A stretch of DNA of 64,000 bases, from positions 65,099 through 129,098 of the forward strand of contig CAJJDP010000101.1 in NCBI GenBank assembly GCA_905182995.1, read 5' to 3'. Position numbers and translations under genes: made by a program. The notes below the pieces were generated by a model. It saw only the letters and a list, made by a program, of their open reading frames with translations. It had not been told where the DNA came from and ran no database searches. This stretch comes from Paramecium octaurelia (Eukaryota > Ciliophora > Oligohymenophorea > Peniculida > Parameciidae). This document shows, one piece after another, positions 51,235 to 64,000 of this stretch (positions within the stretch are counted from its first letter, which is position 1; each line of letters starts with the position of its first letter).

Positions 51235-54200
51235 TCAAGTGTTTTCATCCTGCTTTTAAACATCTGTTTAAGATTTGGAATTGTTCTATAAGCTTTTTAT
51301 TGTCGCATTCTTTGAGGCTTTGATTCTTTCAAATAAATTTCGGTTCGATTTAGTCCTTTTATACAGTTTCTTTTCCTTCCCCTTATTCAATTAATAGTAA
51401 ATCTCTATCTTTTTCAGGATTGAATCAATGTTGTATTCAGGAAAATACACCAAAGTGGATTTACAAATATCCATCTCCAGATTGATATTAGTATGCACTA
51501 TATCAAGGATCTTTTATTGCAATGAATCAATTGGTGATCCTTCTTTTACTTCTCCTTTCAATTCAATCAATCCAGAACTTGTTAATTGAGCAGTTTATCC
51601 CAAATTCCTCTTATTCTCAATGAAACTCGCTCTGGTTTTTTTTTGATCCAAGGAAATTGTTATTTGTTGAACCTATTACTAATTCTATGAGACAGGACTC
51701 TAATTAGAAGTCTATTGATTTTAATAGGATCTTCGCTTCGGTTTCTACCCCATCTGTATTGTAGTCTTCTTTACTTTTCTTCTTTGATCCCCCATCTGAA
51801 CCTTCCTTTCTTGACTTTCAATTTGCCTTTTAATGTTGATTGAATCCTTAATTTCACTTTCTTCACTGTTCTTACTCACTTGCTTAATTGACTAAATATG
51901 GTTTTCAAGATCCTATTGATTCAGTTATTGAGCTAAGTTTCCCAATTTCTAGGAGACTTAAACAAATCCCAAATCATCAAGATTAGAAGTTCTTCTGGTT
52001 TTCTATTAAATTTGTTTCATAAATAGATTATTTTGTAGTTAGGTAGTAGGAATAGATAACATTTATGATTATTCTAATGCTTCTGGTATCTTTTCTTAAT
52101 TCTAATTTTCTTTTTTTAAAAATTAAATAGCTCTTGTCCTTTCTTTTCCAAACTAAATCCTTTTAAAATTGATCACACTTTTTCTAATTTAATTGCCTAG
52201 ATCCAAATCTCGACTTTCCCTTAAATCAGTCGTTATCCCAGCAGTCACTTTCAAGTTCTTTGACAAAATGGCATTCTGCTTTTCGCTGTTTGATATTGAT
52301 TTGGAATCACAATTAATTTGGGAAGAATCATTATCTTTTGACGATATATCATCTTGAATTGGACTTAATTAAAATCCTAAGGAAATCAAATATTCGTCAG
52401 TGTACTCTCTAAAAATAACTATATTATATTACTACTCGGTCAGATTTCCAACGATTATTCGTAAAGCACATTCCTAGATTTTATTTAAAGTCTCCTTTAC
52501 TCTTGATTTCTTGGGATTACGATAAGGAAACTTAATTCGATTGTTAAATTTAACTGAAGTAAACCTGTTAGCAATTTTATTAGTATTTGGTTGCAAAAAA
52601 ACAAATGGACACCTATATATAGATGATAAGGGCTGTTACTAAATGAAATTATGTGTCCATTCGCAAATTTCACATACATTTCCTGACCCTTTAAAGGCAG
52701 GGTACAAGAGCAATCTATCTCTTTTCATACAAAATATTTCATATTCCCTGTCATTCTCTGCAATAACATTAATGAAATCATCGTAACTAAGTCAATTCAT
52801 AAACTTTATACTCTATGTAAGCCATCTAAGTAAACTTCACCGCTCTGACTTTGTATTCATAAGGTTACTAAGTAATGAATTCTCTCTCCCCTAAAACTGC
52901 CCTATATAGTAGTACTGATAATTTACCCAGCACTAACTTTCTTTAAGAAAGTCTCTGTTGCTTCGTAATAATCGTTTTCGTCTAATAATATTGAAATTAA
53001 ACAATACTTTTATGATCAGCTACATATTCTAAGGCACCTGAAAGAACAAACCAAATTTTCTTAGGCTGATCATATCGAGAGTAGAGCACTTCTTCTGGGA
53101 GCACCTTTTTCTCTTTAACAAATTAACAAAGATTATTGATAGTGATTTCATTGAAATTGTCTCTCAAGAGTCTTGATTTTTTGAGGGTATTACTATACAA
53201 ATCTGTTAAGACTTCTTCTCTCAAATGTTTTGTGAGTTGGGATAAAAAGATGTCTGCATGGTTGTCCTCCTCTTGTTCTAATTTGAAATAGTACTCAAAG
53301 TATTTTTTAACCTTTTAAGATATTGTAAAATGTAAACCTTTAATGATAAGTTTAAATTCAGCCCTCGTTTCCTAATATGCTAATGAATTTATCGAAGTTT
53401 AAATTTGTAGGTAGTTTTCTTATCTGAAATAGATTTGAATATGTTTCCGATGTTAGAAATGCAATAACCAAAGATTCCACAAAGCAATAATGTTACCACA
53501 ATTACAAAGACTCTTTCGAATGTGGTCACTGGAACTATGTCTCCGTATCCAACTGTCACAGTCGTTATGACACTCCAATACAAGGATATTATGTATCTAT
53601 CAAACCAATGATACTCATATGCAGCAGGATCATAATGAGTCAGCCAAGTTTCATTCACTCCAAACGATTCATGTTCAGTCAAAGCCACAAAATGCCAAGC
53701 ACAACCACAAAAATGACCTGTTAAAACGAGAAAAAAGATAAGTTTGAATAGATCAACAACAATTTGAATATTTTCCTAAGTACAATATAAAAGTGCAATA
53801 CTTCCAAATTGAGCATTTCTTCGATACTTTCCATTAAGGGGTTCAATCTAGTCAATCTCAGGAGTAAAGTGTATCTAACAAATGGGATATTTAGATTTGA
53901 TATTAAGAAAGGGATTACAACAATCAAATCCCAAAAAAAGTTCTCCTTTAGATAATGCTTCACTATAGACTTCCTATCTTCATGCATCAAGCCTTTATCA
54001 TAGTAGGCCGTGTTGAAGTTTAAGATGATCTCGGCTACAAATATCCATGATGGCAATAAATCAAATAAATATTCAAATGCTCCTGAGGTGGTGATGTTGA
54101 AACTGATATTGATGGGGATATAAAAGATGTTCATTACGATAAACAATAATAGAAGGATGTCCCAGATGATTTTAAATTTACTGTCAGGTTTGATGACTAT

Positions 54201-55130
54201 GATGTTTTTGCTGAAAAAATCTTAGCAGTATTCTAGATAGTGCAAATACTTGGTTGCCTGTTTTTAAAAATTATATTTCAAAATTAGGAACTAATATTTT
54301 ATAACAAATTACTAAACTTGGTTTTTATTTAATTTAACGAGAAACCAAAATAAATTCAAAGTTACTTGACAAATCTCCGATTACAGAGAATATTTTTTGG
54401 GTTAAAAGTCTGAATTTTATAGTTTCCGTCTTCGTCTTCAATTGTTGGATGAATCTCGAAACCAATCGAATTATCATTAAACCCTTTTGTGACCAGATTT
54501 GATTTAACCTACGTTTTCATCCCATAAAAATACCCTATTGTGCCCTCCCTTCGACCGGACATCCTTTTTGGTTGAATCTCCTTTACCTTAACTTTTTTTT
54601 GGGCCTGTCTAGTTTTCATTCTCTGCAATTTGTCTTCCTGAATTTCAAATTACTAGACAAAACTTTGATATTTTTCAAGTTTTGAGTTAGACTTACCAAC
54701 CTAATAGTGAAAATTATTGGTCGATTCCAGCATTAAGCCAGATTGTGCTTTTTGATTTGGAGTGTTATTTTGTTATTCGTTGGGACCGACACTCGGACTC
54801 ATGTATTGTTGAATGAAGGAATGAGTTCTTTATTTGGGAGATGCATCATCACCGGAGTTATCGCTAGTGATTTTTTATTCAACATGCTTACTTAAAGCTA
54901 CTTAAGGAGCTATCCTCATTTGAGCTATGGGATTTATGTCCGTCATTCAATGCTCTGAAATTCTTCCTTTCAAATATGTTCCTCTTAAGTTTCAATGCCT
55001 CGTCCATTTACTATTCGACAACATTTTCATTGTGATAAATAGGAATCATATCATCAAATCTAGGAGATAACACATTCTAGCTGTGCATGGGACTTTCAAT
55101 ACTGAGAAAGGCAGTCTCCTTATTTTACAT
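51235..55130 (-). CDS. Voltage-gated K+ channel with cyclic-nucleotide-binding domain (KCNH/EAG-like)
   Basis: Nine exons, eight introns (54864-54891, 54509-54533, 54291-54312, 53776-53801, 53312-53337 ending AAG, 52982-53007, 52902-52926, 52787-52811) give 1,230 residues. Order: disordered N-terminus; IIWDILLLLFIVMNIFYIP (S1); WIFVAEIILNFNTAYYDKG (S2-S3, typical of KCNH/CNG); S4 RYTLLLRLTRL; LFKLIFFLVLTGHFCGCAW (S5); pore TTVTVGYGDIVP; C-linker KKYFEYYFKLEQEE; CNBD with KIWFVLSGALEY and GAVLGEREFITQ. Cassette residues for cAMP contact are not obvious. Beyond the CNBD is CEICEWTHNF ending in a CP, a zinc-knuckle-like Cys/His pattern. The final ~400 residues are disordered. The TVGYGD filter predicts a K+-selective channel that would repolarise the membrane. 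Confidence 0.95.
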
Positions 55131-55315
55131 TTATTATATATTTTATATACTGAGTTATACACTTAATTAAGAATCAATATTTTTGTATTCCCATTTTGGC
55201 GTTCTCTTCTCTATAAACATAAACATAGAAATCAAACGCAATTGAGTAGAATTGCTAGAATTAATATCTGGGGAAAGCGAGAAATTTCTATTTTATTTTA
55301 TTTTAAAAATATTGG
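55131..55315. promoter_or_regulatory. Divergent intergenic region, 185 bp
   Basis: Separates the starts of the K+ channel (minus) and the large membrane protein (plus). AT-rich; expected to contain both promoters. Confidence 0.55.
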
Positions 55316-58300
55316 ATGGAACAACTATTCAAATTGATAAATCTACTAATACATCCAGCATCGAACCAACTCTAACTCAAAAGTATCATTGTTCTAATCG
55401 CAGCCATTAACAAGGCTCAGGAACTTGAGATGGTCAAAAATTTTGAATTGAATTATAAAACTGAAATGAAGTATGACATGTGATATGATCCTTAGCCCCA
55501 TTTAGAATATAATAGGTTACTGCTTCATTATCGATTCTGTTTCATCAACTTAGCACATACTCTTCATTTCAGCCTTCTTTATTGTGCATATCCAATTGCT
55601 TATGATGTTAACCTATTTTTACTTTGCAAAGAACAAATCAGTCACATTGCAGTACATCTTGCACTCGTTTCTGACTTATTACTAATTGCTCTTCCAAATT
55701 CCTATCATATACTCTGCATTAAGGTTTATCTATGATTAGTAGATATGCGATGACAGCGACATTTGTACTTCAGATGCCAGAGTAGGAGTGATACTAATAG
55801 GGTTGCTGAATATCATATTCACCCTGGTTTTAAATTCAATACATATATATTTTGGAAGATGCGAAAAATTAATGGAAGACAATTATATTTTAACATTGGA
55901 TTATTCAATTCTTTTGAATGGCATCATGCAGATTTTAGTATTAATCGCCATAGTTCTAAAGGCAATAGAAATTCTACCAGAATTGAGATTCGCGTTGATC
56001 TTGATAAAAAGTTTGATATACGTTATAACTTCAATTAACAGAATAAATCAATTCTCATATATATTAGTCGAGACAGTTTCGGTTGCAATAAATATATCAA
56101 TATCATTCAATTTTAGCATCTATGAATTATTCTTGGTTATCTCATTTTTGTTGTGCTTGTGTATATAGATTCAAAACAGGATAGTCAACTTTTATGTCAC
56201 TTTGAAGGAGTAACAGAACTTGTTAACACTCTAAGTATAAATACTAAATTAACATAGATTCTAGAGGAAAGCAACGAAATGAGTGCTTCGCCAAAATCCA
56301 AAATCATCCTATCAGTCATCAAAAAGAATCACATCTGCAAAAAATGCAAGAACTCTCATCAATTGGTTGAATGCCTCTTACGCAGAATGGCCAATACAGC
56401 TGTCAACAGGAGTCAACTCTATGTTTTACTTTACTGTTCCTACGTTGCAAATCATGCTCCATTAAAGGCTTTGGTCAGATTGATTCTGATGAGTTCTAAC
56501 GGCATTTACTACAGAATAGCATCTCATAATTTGTAATAGGAATTGTACAAAAGAACCTAACAATTCTAGAAAGAGGCTTAAATCAAGAATTCAATTAGAA
56601 ATGCTAATGAACACTTGAATTCTCTAGATGTTCAATCAGCATTTCACACATCTCATTCTGCTGCCTTTTTATTTCCTCTCATTATTGAAACCTTAAATGG
56701 CAAAATCAATTTCTGGAATAAACTCATTAATGGATATAACGATATTGATCATTGTCTACATGAAGCACTAAAGACAACTTCTAAAATGCTAAGATGTAAA
56801 AAAGAATTTGAAAATAGATTTGATATGATCAACAACAGATTGAAAGGATCTTCTACTCAAGATATATTATCTATGAGGATCATATAAATCTATTAGACTG
56901 GAATTTATTCTAATTCATTCTAAGCCTTTTAATTAGAAAAAGCCATTGACGATCTCTTAAAGAGTGAGAGGTATAAGCAAGATGAATCTTTGGATAACAT
57001 TCAACTTATATAAAGTAAGTTAATTTAATTAATTTTAAAGATAGGTTGATCATCTTGAAATCTAGTCTAGTACGCAAAAGAGGAGAACTGGTTAGCACTA
57101 ACACTAAATAGTTATCTTAGTTCTTGTGTGATTCTGAAGACAATGTTAAGTTAATTAAGCACTGCAATCAGTTGATGCCTAATTTCTTGTAGAGTATCCA
57201 TGATTAGTTGATGGACAACTATTTATAAAATGGCCATTCCAAATTAATGGTTCATGGTGAGTCAACATTCTTTTAAAACATATAAGGATACATAGAACCT
57301 TGTAGCATCAACTTATATAACTATTTTGATTCCAATAAGAATGACTTTTTGTTGAATATGATCTTGACTAAAGAATAATCTAATAATGAAACTATATTAT
57401 TTGGTGTTGATGGAAAGGTACTTGGATTCACCAAACAATTTTATGAAGAAGCATTGAAATCCAAAACTAAAATAGAAAGTTCTCATATGTCTAAACGAAC
57501 TGAAGTAACAATTTCATAAATGGAGGTCAAAGAACTTCTAGCAAGATATCCCTTAATTTAATATTACATACCATCCATCACCCAGCAAGTCGAAGAATTA
57601 AAAGCGTAAATAAACTCATCCTCAAATTACCTCATGAATAATCTAAGATCATATTGGATTGTTCCATAAAACCATAGTGACTGTCTCTTAAACTCTCAAT
57701 TAATACTTTCATAATTTAAGAGAAGAAGCAACGGGTCCTAATTATAACTGAACATGAGATCATATAAATCCCAAACATATTCGAGATACTCCCAAAACTC
57801 AATGAATACGAACATAGAAATGTATGACGATTAAGAAATTCCATAAGAAATCAGAAAATAAATTCTCATTGATAATACTCCAATCATAATTCTGCATCCA
57901 GAAGTCTAAGAATCTATAAAAAAGCTAGTGGAATTCGACAACCAATGTCAATAAATGCAATTAGGCCTATTCTACAGTCTCTCATACAAAGTATTAAAAT
58001 ATAAAAAAGGAACTTATGCCTATTTTATGATTTCAATCAAGGAAATGAAGCATTTATAGTTATCAAATACAAATCAGCACTTCACTACAGTACCCTCTTA
58101 AACTACTCAATAATAAAGTTTATAACCTTCATAGGAATTGAACAGTAGTGATCTATTCCCGAAAAGTGAAATTGTGGAAATCAATGAATCCTAAAATGGC
58201 ATGGTTTAGGAGATCAAAATGATGAATTAAATGAGATCTGTCAAGCAATACGATAATGAAGAGCCCAATAATAATAACATTTTAGATAATTCCAAATCCT

Positions 58301-60619
58301 TTGAGATGAGCTTCAAAGTTAAGCAATCTGATAGATCCAACATCTTTGATTCAAGCAGATAAATGATTGTTTAGTAGCCTTTGTATGTTAAACCCAGACA
58401 ACTTGACAAATCATGCAACTAAGAATTCGAGTAAATGGAAAATGAAATGCATGTATATCATAATATATATATTATTTAAGGGATTAAAGGAAAGATAGCT
58501 TGAATTATTAGATGAAAATGAGTAGGAAATAGTTAATGACAAATTTGAATCCAATAGTCAAACTCTTAAGAAGAACTCCATCCTAGGTAAGCTTAGAATA
58601 GCCTAGATGCAAAAGAAAGAGAATGCTATGGATTTTGCATCGAATCCCTCTAGGACTTCAACAAATTCAACATCCAAGGAGTCTTTACTAATAGTTTAAT
58701 AGCTATACTATAACACTCAATTGATTACTCCTCTTAAGAAAATAGCATTCATTTTAACATTAATATGTCTAGCTATTTTAACTGTAGATATCATAAATGT
58801 TTAAATGATATCAACTAATCTGGTATCTTAAACTGATTAGGTTGTTAATTTGAGAAAACCACAAAATATTAATTACTTTTATAGTTCTGCTATGCTGTAA
58901 GAATGGATTCAATATATGTAATCTTAAAAAATACTGACCTTAAGTCCTTTTATGAATCAAAGAAATATAGATACCTTAGCTTCAATGTATGACTATGCAA
59001 GATAGGAACTGATTAATTTGGCTATTTAAGTACCAAAGCAGGCTCAGGATTTGAATGCGAAGACAATCTTCAACTTTAAGTACATAGAAAATGGAGCTGT
59101 TAAATATTAAGAATTACCTTTGTAAGACTTTTATTAAGTCTTATATTAAACAGTAGAAACTTCATATAGAAACAATCTGGGAAAGCAATCATTCTAATAC
59201 CCAGATATGTTAACAACAGGAATAGTTAGGGTGAATTTATGGTAAATGGTTGATTTACATAATCAACTAATTTAAATAATCATGTAAAATACAATTGATA
59301 CTTAATCTTTAGTAAGATCATACTTCTTAACTGTTATGATGGCAGAGTTATTTTCTGTTATATTTTTTATAGGACTTTAATTAAAATACTGGCTATTCAT
59401 TGATCACATCACTAAATCTATATTGTTTTTGGTATCACGTTTAAATGAAAATCAATCAACAGATTAAATTAATCGCTTATCAATGATAAAAGAATAGTTG
59501 GAAAATGAAAGTACAAATACATGGAAACTCTATAATTTTGGAGAAGTAATGTTTGAGTTTTCAGATAAAAAGTCAAAGAAAATTTAATTAAAGTAATCTC
59601 TTTCAATTCAATCTACATAAAATAACTATCGAGCTACTAGTGCTCTATATTCAAGAATATAGAAAACCTATTATTTGAATCGCACAAATGTAATAATAAC
59701 ATTTTTGTTGGCTATATCATGGTCTGCCTTCTTAATGGCGGGATATCTTATACATATGTCATATAATGACAATTTCTAACCATCTTTAACAGTTACGTTG
59801 AAATTTGTGTAATTTAGACACAACATGGATTCATTAGCTTTGATTGCAGGACTAACAAAAACTGAGCCTCTAGTTCCAAATTATAATTTGAGTTTCATTA
59901 ATTAAACTTTATCATCAACGCTATTAGTTTAATACAAAGATAATCTATTACCATTGATAAATGAAATAGCTGATGTGATTCTGACAAATGCAAATGCCAA
60001 TAAGAAGAACAGTATTTTTGATGGAGTACTCAACTATGACTTGTGTTTATCTACCACTCTAGATAATCTTCCAGTTTGTGATTTATCAAAACAATCTTTA
60101 GCTTATGATAAGTAATTTATATTTGATTATCATTAGGAAAGATTTATACTTGGATGTAATTGTAAATGGTGCTCTTGGATACACAGCAGCATTGATTAAG
60201 TTTATAAATTAAGAATACGATTACGAAATCAACAACTTGAAATATAGTCCAAATATTGAAGAGTGCAGAATAACTGCATAATCATAATAGTTTTAGAATT
60301 TTATTCTATAATATTTTACTGACATTCAGAGTGCTATGAGACAATTTTTAGTTTTGTTTTAATAAGACAACGCAAATATCAGTTAAGGCATTATCAGTGT
60401 AATACAAGTGTATTATTATGGATTTGGATTAAGGTATATTGATATCAACTATAACATAGTTTATTTGCTATATATTGTATATTGAGTTTTGTATGGATAT
60501 ACAAACAACAATAAACTATTTAATCATTAAGATAGATCTTAGTGCTAATTCCAGCGGATCTGATTCTTACTGCAAACATTAGAAGCCAAGCAAAGGAAAT
60601 CCATTAGATGTTGTACTGA
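55316..60619 (+). CDS. Large multi-pass membrane protein with central PAS-like domain (TmcB-like family)
   Basis: Seven exons, six introns (55471-55495, 56235-56257, 57019-57044, 58453-58480 ending AAG, 60112-60136, 60434-60459) give 1,716 residues. N-terminal block of about six TM helices (LFISAFFIVHIQLLMMLTYF, VGVILIGLLNIIFTLVL and others). Then a helical region (KCKNSHQLVECLL, LFPLIIETLNGKINFW) and a PAS-like stretch around 57.4 kb (ETILFGVDGKVLGFTKQFYE). Next come a long disordered linker, TM segments at ~58.75, 59.35 and 59.7 kb flanking extracytosolic loops, and a last TM with the tail ILVLIPADLILTANIR. This order recalls the TmcB/PAS membrane proteins that are multigene in ciliates; the assignment is from memory of that pattern and tentative. 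Sensor or mechanosensory role is a guess. Confidence 0.65.
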
Positions 60620-60784
60620 CTGACATTTATAATGTAATTAACATGTGAAAGTATGAAATTATAAAATTATAAAATCTAGAATTATTTTTTTTAATAATTG
60701 TATATTAATACTAATTAATAAACAATATAATTCCTTTTTAAAATATGTACATCAATTATAATATTAATAATGTAGAACAAATTT

Positions 60785-62296
60785 TCAACCCATTTTTTAG
60801 TCTGAATTTTGTAATTTTTATTAATTGTTAATTTCTGGCTTCTTGTTATGTTTAAAAAGGACAGTGCTTAAATAGGCAATAATAGCTATTCCTATAAGCC
60901 CTAAAATTATTATCATAAATTCTGACCAACTATGATTTACATTTAATTCTGATGATTAGAAGAGGTTTTGACTTTAAACTTAATACTATACCTATAATTA
61001 TTCTCTTTTAAGCGAAACTTCCAGTTGTCTTCTTCTGAGTAGTCTAGATGTTGGCTAAGCAAGAGAGTTGATATGGAATTCAAATTCTAAAGAGGGGTTG
61101 AAATTTGAATCATCCCAAATAAATCCAAAAGTTGTTTTAGCTCCTTTTTGGATTGAATAATCCAAATTCAGAACATAGGTCTCTCCATTTTAAATTATAT
61201 ATGCTTCCATGTAATTTATTTAATAGTTTGAAAATTACGGATCTAAAATTGATTAGGTTACTGTCAATTGCTTTTTATCAGCATTAATTTCTTGATTGAT
61301 TGTTTCACTTACAACAAACACAGGTCCAACTTCACCATTTGAATTACCAGTAATTGAAATCGCTTATGTAAATTATTCTACATTCTAAGTAGCTCTCTCT
61401 ACTGAGATCTACCCAATAACGATGGCCAAGAACTCTGTTATTTTAGAACTGGTCAAAGCCACTCCAAGATAACACTAATAAACATACGCCGAAGTAGTCT
61501 CGAATTACTGGCAGTTGGTTTAAACTTCATCTAGCGATAGGGTTATTTATAATGAATTAGGGGTTCCTGATGTTGTGATATATGACACTTACTTCTGATT
61601 CAAAATCTTTAAAATAGTAGAGTCTTTTAAACCTTTTGTCAAATATACTTTGGGAATCAAACAAAAAGCAATTTTAAAGTTGTATACCAAGGAGACTATG
61701 TATTATCCATTTTATATGGCTCCAGTTGACGATGTGATGAAATTTTTATCAATTATACTTAAATCACAATCATTGGATTGACAATTATAGTTGTATAAAT
61801 AGTAGTTATCGTTGCACTAGGTGCAAAATCCATTGACACAGGTCTTACAATTGGGGTTGCAGTCTTTACTTATTGTTAGACCTGTAAAATAGGCTCCTTT
61901 TTGATTAAGTTAAATAGAAGAAGAAGTTGATTATTATTAAATTGTTGCTCTTCCCAAATCATCTTAAATTATAACAGACCCAGTGTTTTTTTGATTGTTG
62001 ATGGCTATATCATAGCTTTGAAAAGAGGGTTTGTAAAATGTAAAGGTATAAGTGAGAGTTTCACTCGTATTGGTTAAAATATTCTATCTGGAACATAAGC
62101 CATTTTCAGGTACCAAATAGCATTCCAACCATAGTAGATCATCTCCAGAGCAAGTAGATGCTTAAATTGAATCCTTACTCTGACAATCAATCCATCCATC
62201 ATTTTCTAATTATACTTTAAATTTCTCAATTGCAGGGTAAATTTGATCACATAAGACCTCTATAACCAATAGTGAGCAGATTAGTATGGGTAGCAT
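60785..62296 (-). CDS. Type I membrane protein with cysteine-rich (furin/EGF-like) cluster
   Basis: Single exon, 503 residues. Signal peptide at residues 1-17 (MLPILICSLLVIEVLCD). At ~145-175 is DCNPNCKTCVNGFCTQCNDN, the Cx2Cx2CxxxxCxxC pattern of the furin-like/insulin-receptor growth-factor repeats found in many ciliate surface proteins. The large ectodomain is Ser/Thr/Asn-rich with several N-x-S/T sites. One TM near the C-terminus (WSEFMIIILGLIGIAIIAYL) is followed by a short basic cytosolic tail. Likely plasma-membrane or vesicle surface protein of unknown ligand. Convergent with the preceding gene (166 bp). Confidence 0.82.
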
Positions 62297-62363
62297 TTAA
62301 ATATAAATTATATTTTTTTGTGATACTAAAATTTAAAATGCAATACCTATATATATAATTTAT

Positions 62364-64000
62364 TCACATCATTCGTAACAATTCGATTACTTCCTATTAT
62401 GAATTAAGATAATAATTGGCATAAGATGGAACAAGACCCAATGATACTGAGAAATGATTGCCATTCTATTAAATCAAATAAAATATTGATACCTCCGTAA
62501 AATATTTTCTACTTTAGGTAATCACCTTAAAATGAGAAAATACATCCTCATTCTCAATGCCTCTGGCTATTATCAAAGCAAAATCCAGTTTTCCTCTTTA
62601 TAGATACTCCTTCTGCATGATCAATTCTAAAATCATTCCTTTGTTCAAATTCTTTGGACAGACCTCTAAATAGTTTGATTTCACTATCAATTAAAAGTTA
62701 GGATATCGTTCAACTATAGTTTATATGTTTTCTACAAGATCCTGAATTAGTTGTTGAGCATAATCCTCTTAATTTTTGACTTACCAACTTATCGAACTTT
62801 CTTTAACTTCTACCATTACTCCTTCTGTTTTTGAGGCATAAGAATTGAAAACTTTCTTGACTTGGGTTAAGCATTAATAATCTATATTAAAGAGGGAATT
62901 CCATTAATTTGAATCTGATCTAAATAGAATACCATTCTCTGCAAACAAATTGATATGTGACCCATTAAAATTGGATGATAATTCATTGTATAATCCACTT
63001 GAAATTATATACACCTTATGGGTCTTTGCTAATTCTTTTAAGGCCTGCACAATTGATTGTTACACTTTTCTAAGGACAATTATATCCTCGTTGCCTTTCA
63101 TGTGTGGACTTTATTGAAAAAAATGATGGGGCTTATAGTCAAGAACATATTGATCACTCAGAATTGATTCAAATTCTAATAGAATAATTCCTTTAGTTGA
63201 TTGTTAATATGCTCTTGCTACTTACTAAATATCGAGATTTAAAAATTTCATATTATGAGCTACTTTTACTAGATATTCATCCTCATTTCTTATGCTAATT
63301 TAAGCAAATTTAAGCATTGAAGCAGCCTTCTTTGCATCAATAAAGATATTTTCTATCCATTACGAAGTTTAATTTAAACGAATTAGCTATTAATCTTTTT
63401 CAACTAAAAGTCTATGAACTTGTGTGAATTGATATGACCTTTTCATTATTTTATCCAATAGATCAGAGAATTTATCTTTGAAGTCCTTATGAGAAAATAC
63501 ATTAAACGTAGATATAGAGTGGCAGCCTCTATGATAACAACTTGAGTCACTTATCAGAACTATAGGCATAGGGTTTAGATGAATGTATTCCAGAAGATAA
63601 AAATCGTGTCTCCCACTGTACCGACATTAAAAGTACATGTTGGCTTTAGAGAACTCTTCAAAGCGTTATTTAGAATCCATATCATCCTCTATTAACTTAA
63701 TAAAATAATCTTCATTATTTGGATACAATAATTGATTAATTTATTAAATCTAATTTATTAATTAGGTTCTTTAAATTTATATATCATTGTCTTCAAATAC
63801 CTTCAGTTATATTTAGATAAATTTAATTTGAGGGTTCTTCTGAATGATATCAGTTTCCTTAATAAATTTCAAAAGGTGCCTGAATTTCAATTCCACTCCT
63901 GATTGATGTCCATAAGTGTCTACTCCAACTATTCTGATTTCATTCTCTGTGATATTTCTATTATATTTCCCAGCTTACTTATACTCTCCACATGCTTTAA
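62364..64000 (-). CDS. Trehalose-6-phosphate synthase/phosphatase-like protein, C-terminal part (5' end outside window)
   Basis: Open on the minus strand from the window edge (64000) to TGA 62364, about 545 residues. The upstream part has the end of a GT20-like glycosyltransferase domain (RIVGVDTYGHQSGVELKFRH, then PIVLISDSSCYHRGCHSIST where synthases have an 'SEF.G...L.GA..VNPW' block), followed by a HAD-like trehalose-phosphatase domain (VYIISSGLYNEL, INLFAENGILFR, EGVMVEVKESSISWQVKN, PKNLNKGMIL). The phosphatase DxDxT motif is replaced by LLEFESILS, so both key Asp are lost, and the synthase signature is also poor. It may be a non-catalytic regulator or act on another substrate. TAA/TAG are used freely as Gln. 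Confidence 0.75.

Noticed and set aside
52787..52804. 18-nt intron in the K+ channel gene
   Set aside because: It does not restore frame. The 25-nt intron 52787-52811 with the same acceptor does, and yields a better CNBD end (YIDYDDF).

Overview
This window is macronuclear DNA of a ciliate, most likely a Paramecium. TAA and TAG occur throughout as sense codons (read as Gln, as conserved domains show) and only TGA ends genes. Introns are tiny (about 22-31 nt, GT...AG), intergenic gaps are short and the DNA is very AT-rich. Conventional ORF calling fails here; gene models below were made by reading with TGA as the only stop and joining exons at GT...AG boundaries that restore frame. For every multi-exon model I checked that exon phases add up; none was checked against transcripts.

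Layout: 1-191 truncated gene (minus); 290-1663 pseudokinase (plus); 3244-4200 heat-shock factor (plus); 4385-5255 SCP/FCP1-type phosphatase; 5470-6514 coiled-coil protein; 6685-9023 kelch protein; 9108-11385 hybrid histidine kinase (all minus); 12565-13554 second SCP/FCP1-type phosphatase (plus); 13654-14561 and 16174-17470 unknown proteins (minus); 17521-18291 cNMP-binding-like protein, 18447-20454 AGC kinase, 20486-22240 double cNMP-binding protein (plus); 22321-22986 CCT-motif protein, 23384-23726 small secreted Cys-rich protein, 24271-25853 kelch protein (minus); 25876-26850 MORN-repeat protein (plus); 27505-36235 giant CFAP47-like ciliary protein (minus); 36266-37105 ABHD11-like hydrolase, then a tail-anchored coiled-coil protein, an unknown, a small two-TM protein and a third SCP-type phosphatase (plus, to 41774); 41934-43810 katanin p60 (minus); 44278-51198 four-domain voltage-gated Ca2+ channel (plus); 51235-55130 KCNH/CNG-like K+ channel (minus); 55316-60619 large PAS-containing multi-pass membrane protein (plus); 60785-62296 type I membrane protein and 62364-64000 trehalose-phosphate synthase/phosphatase-like protein, cut by the window edge (minus).

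Nothing looks like an operon or a mobile element. The genes are a mosaic, but many fit ciliary motility and excitability: an axonemal CFAP47-like protein, katanin, a Cav channel facing a K+ channel tail to tail, cyclic-nucleotide-binding proteins, AGC kinase, MORN and kelch proteins. I found no tRNA, rRNA, CRISPR or transposon. Three stretches of 1.1-1.6 kb carry no convincing gene.
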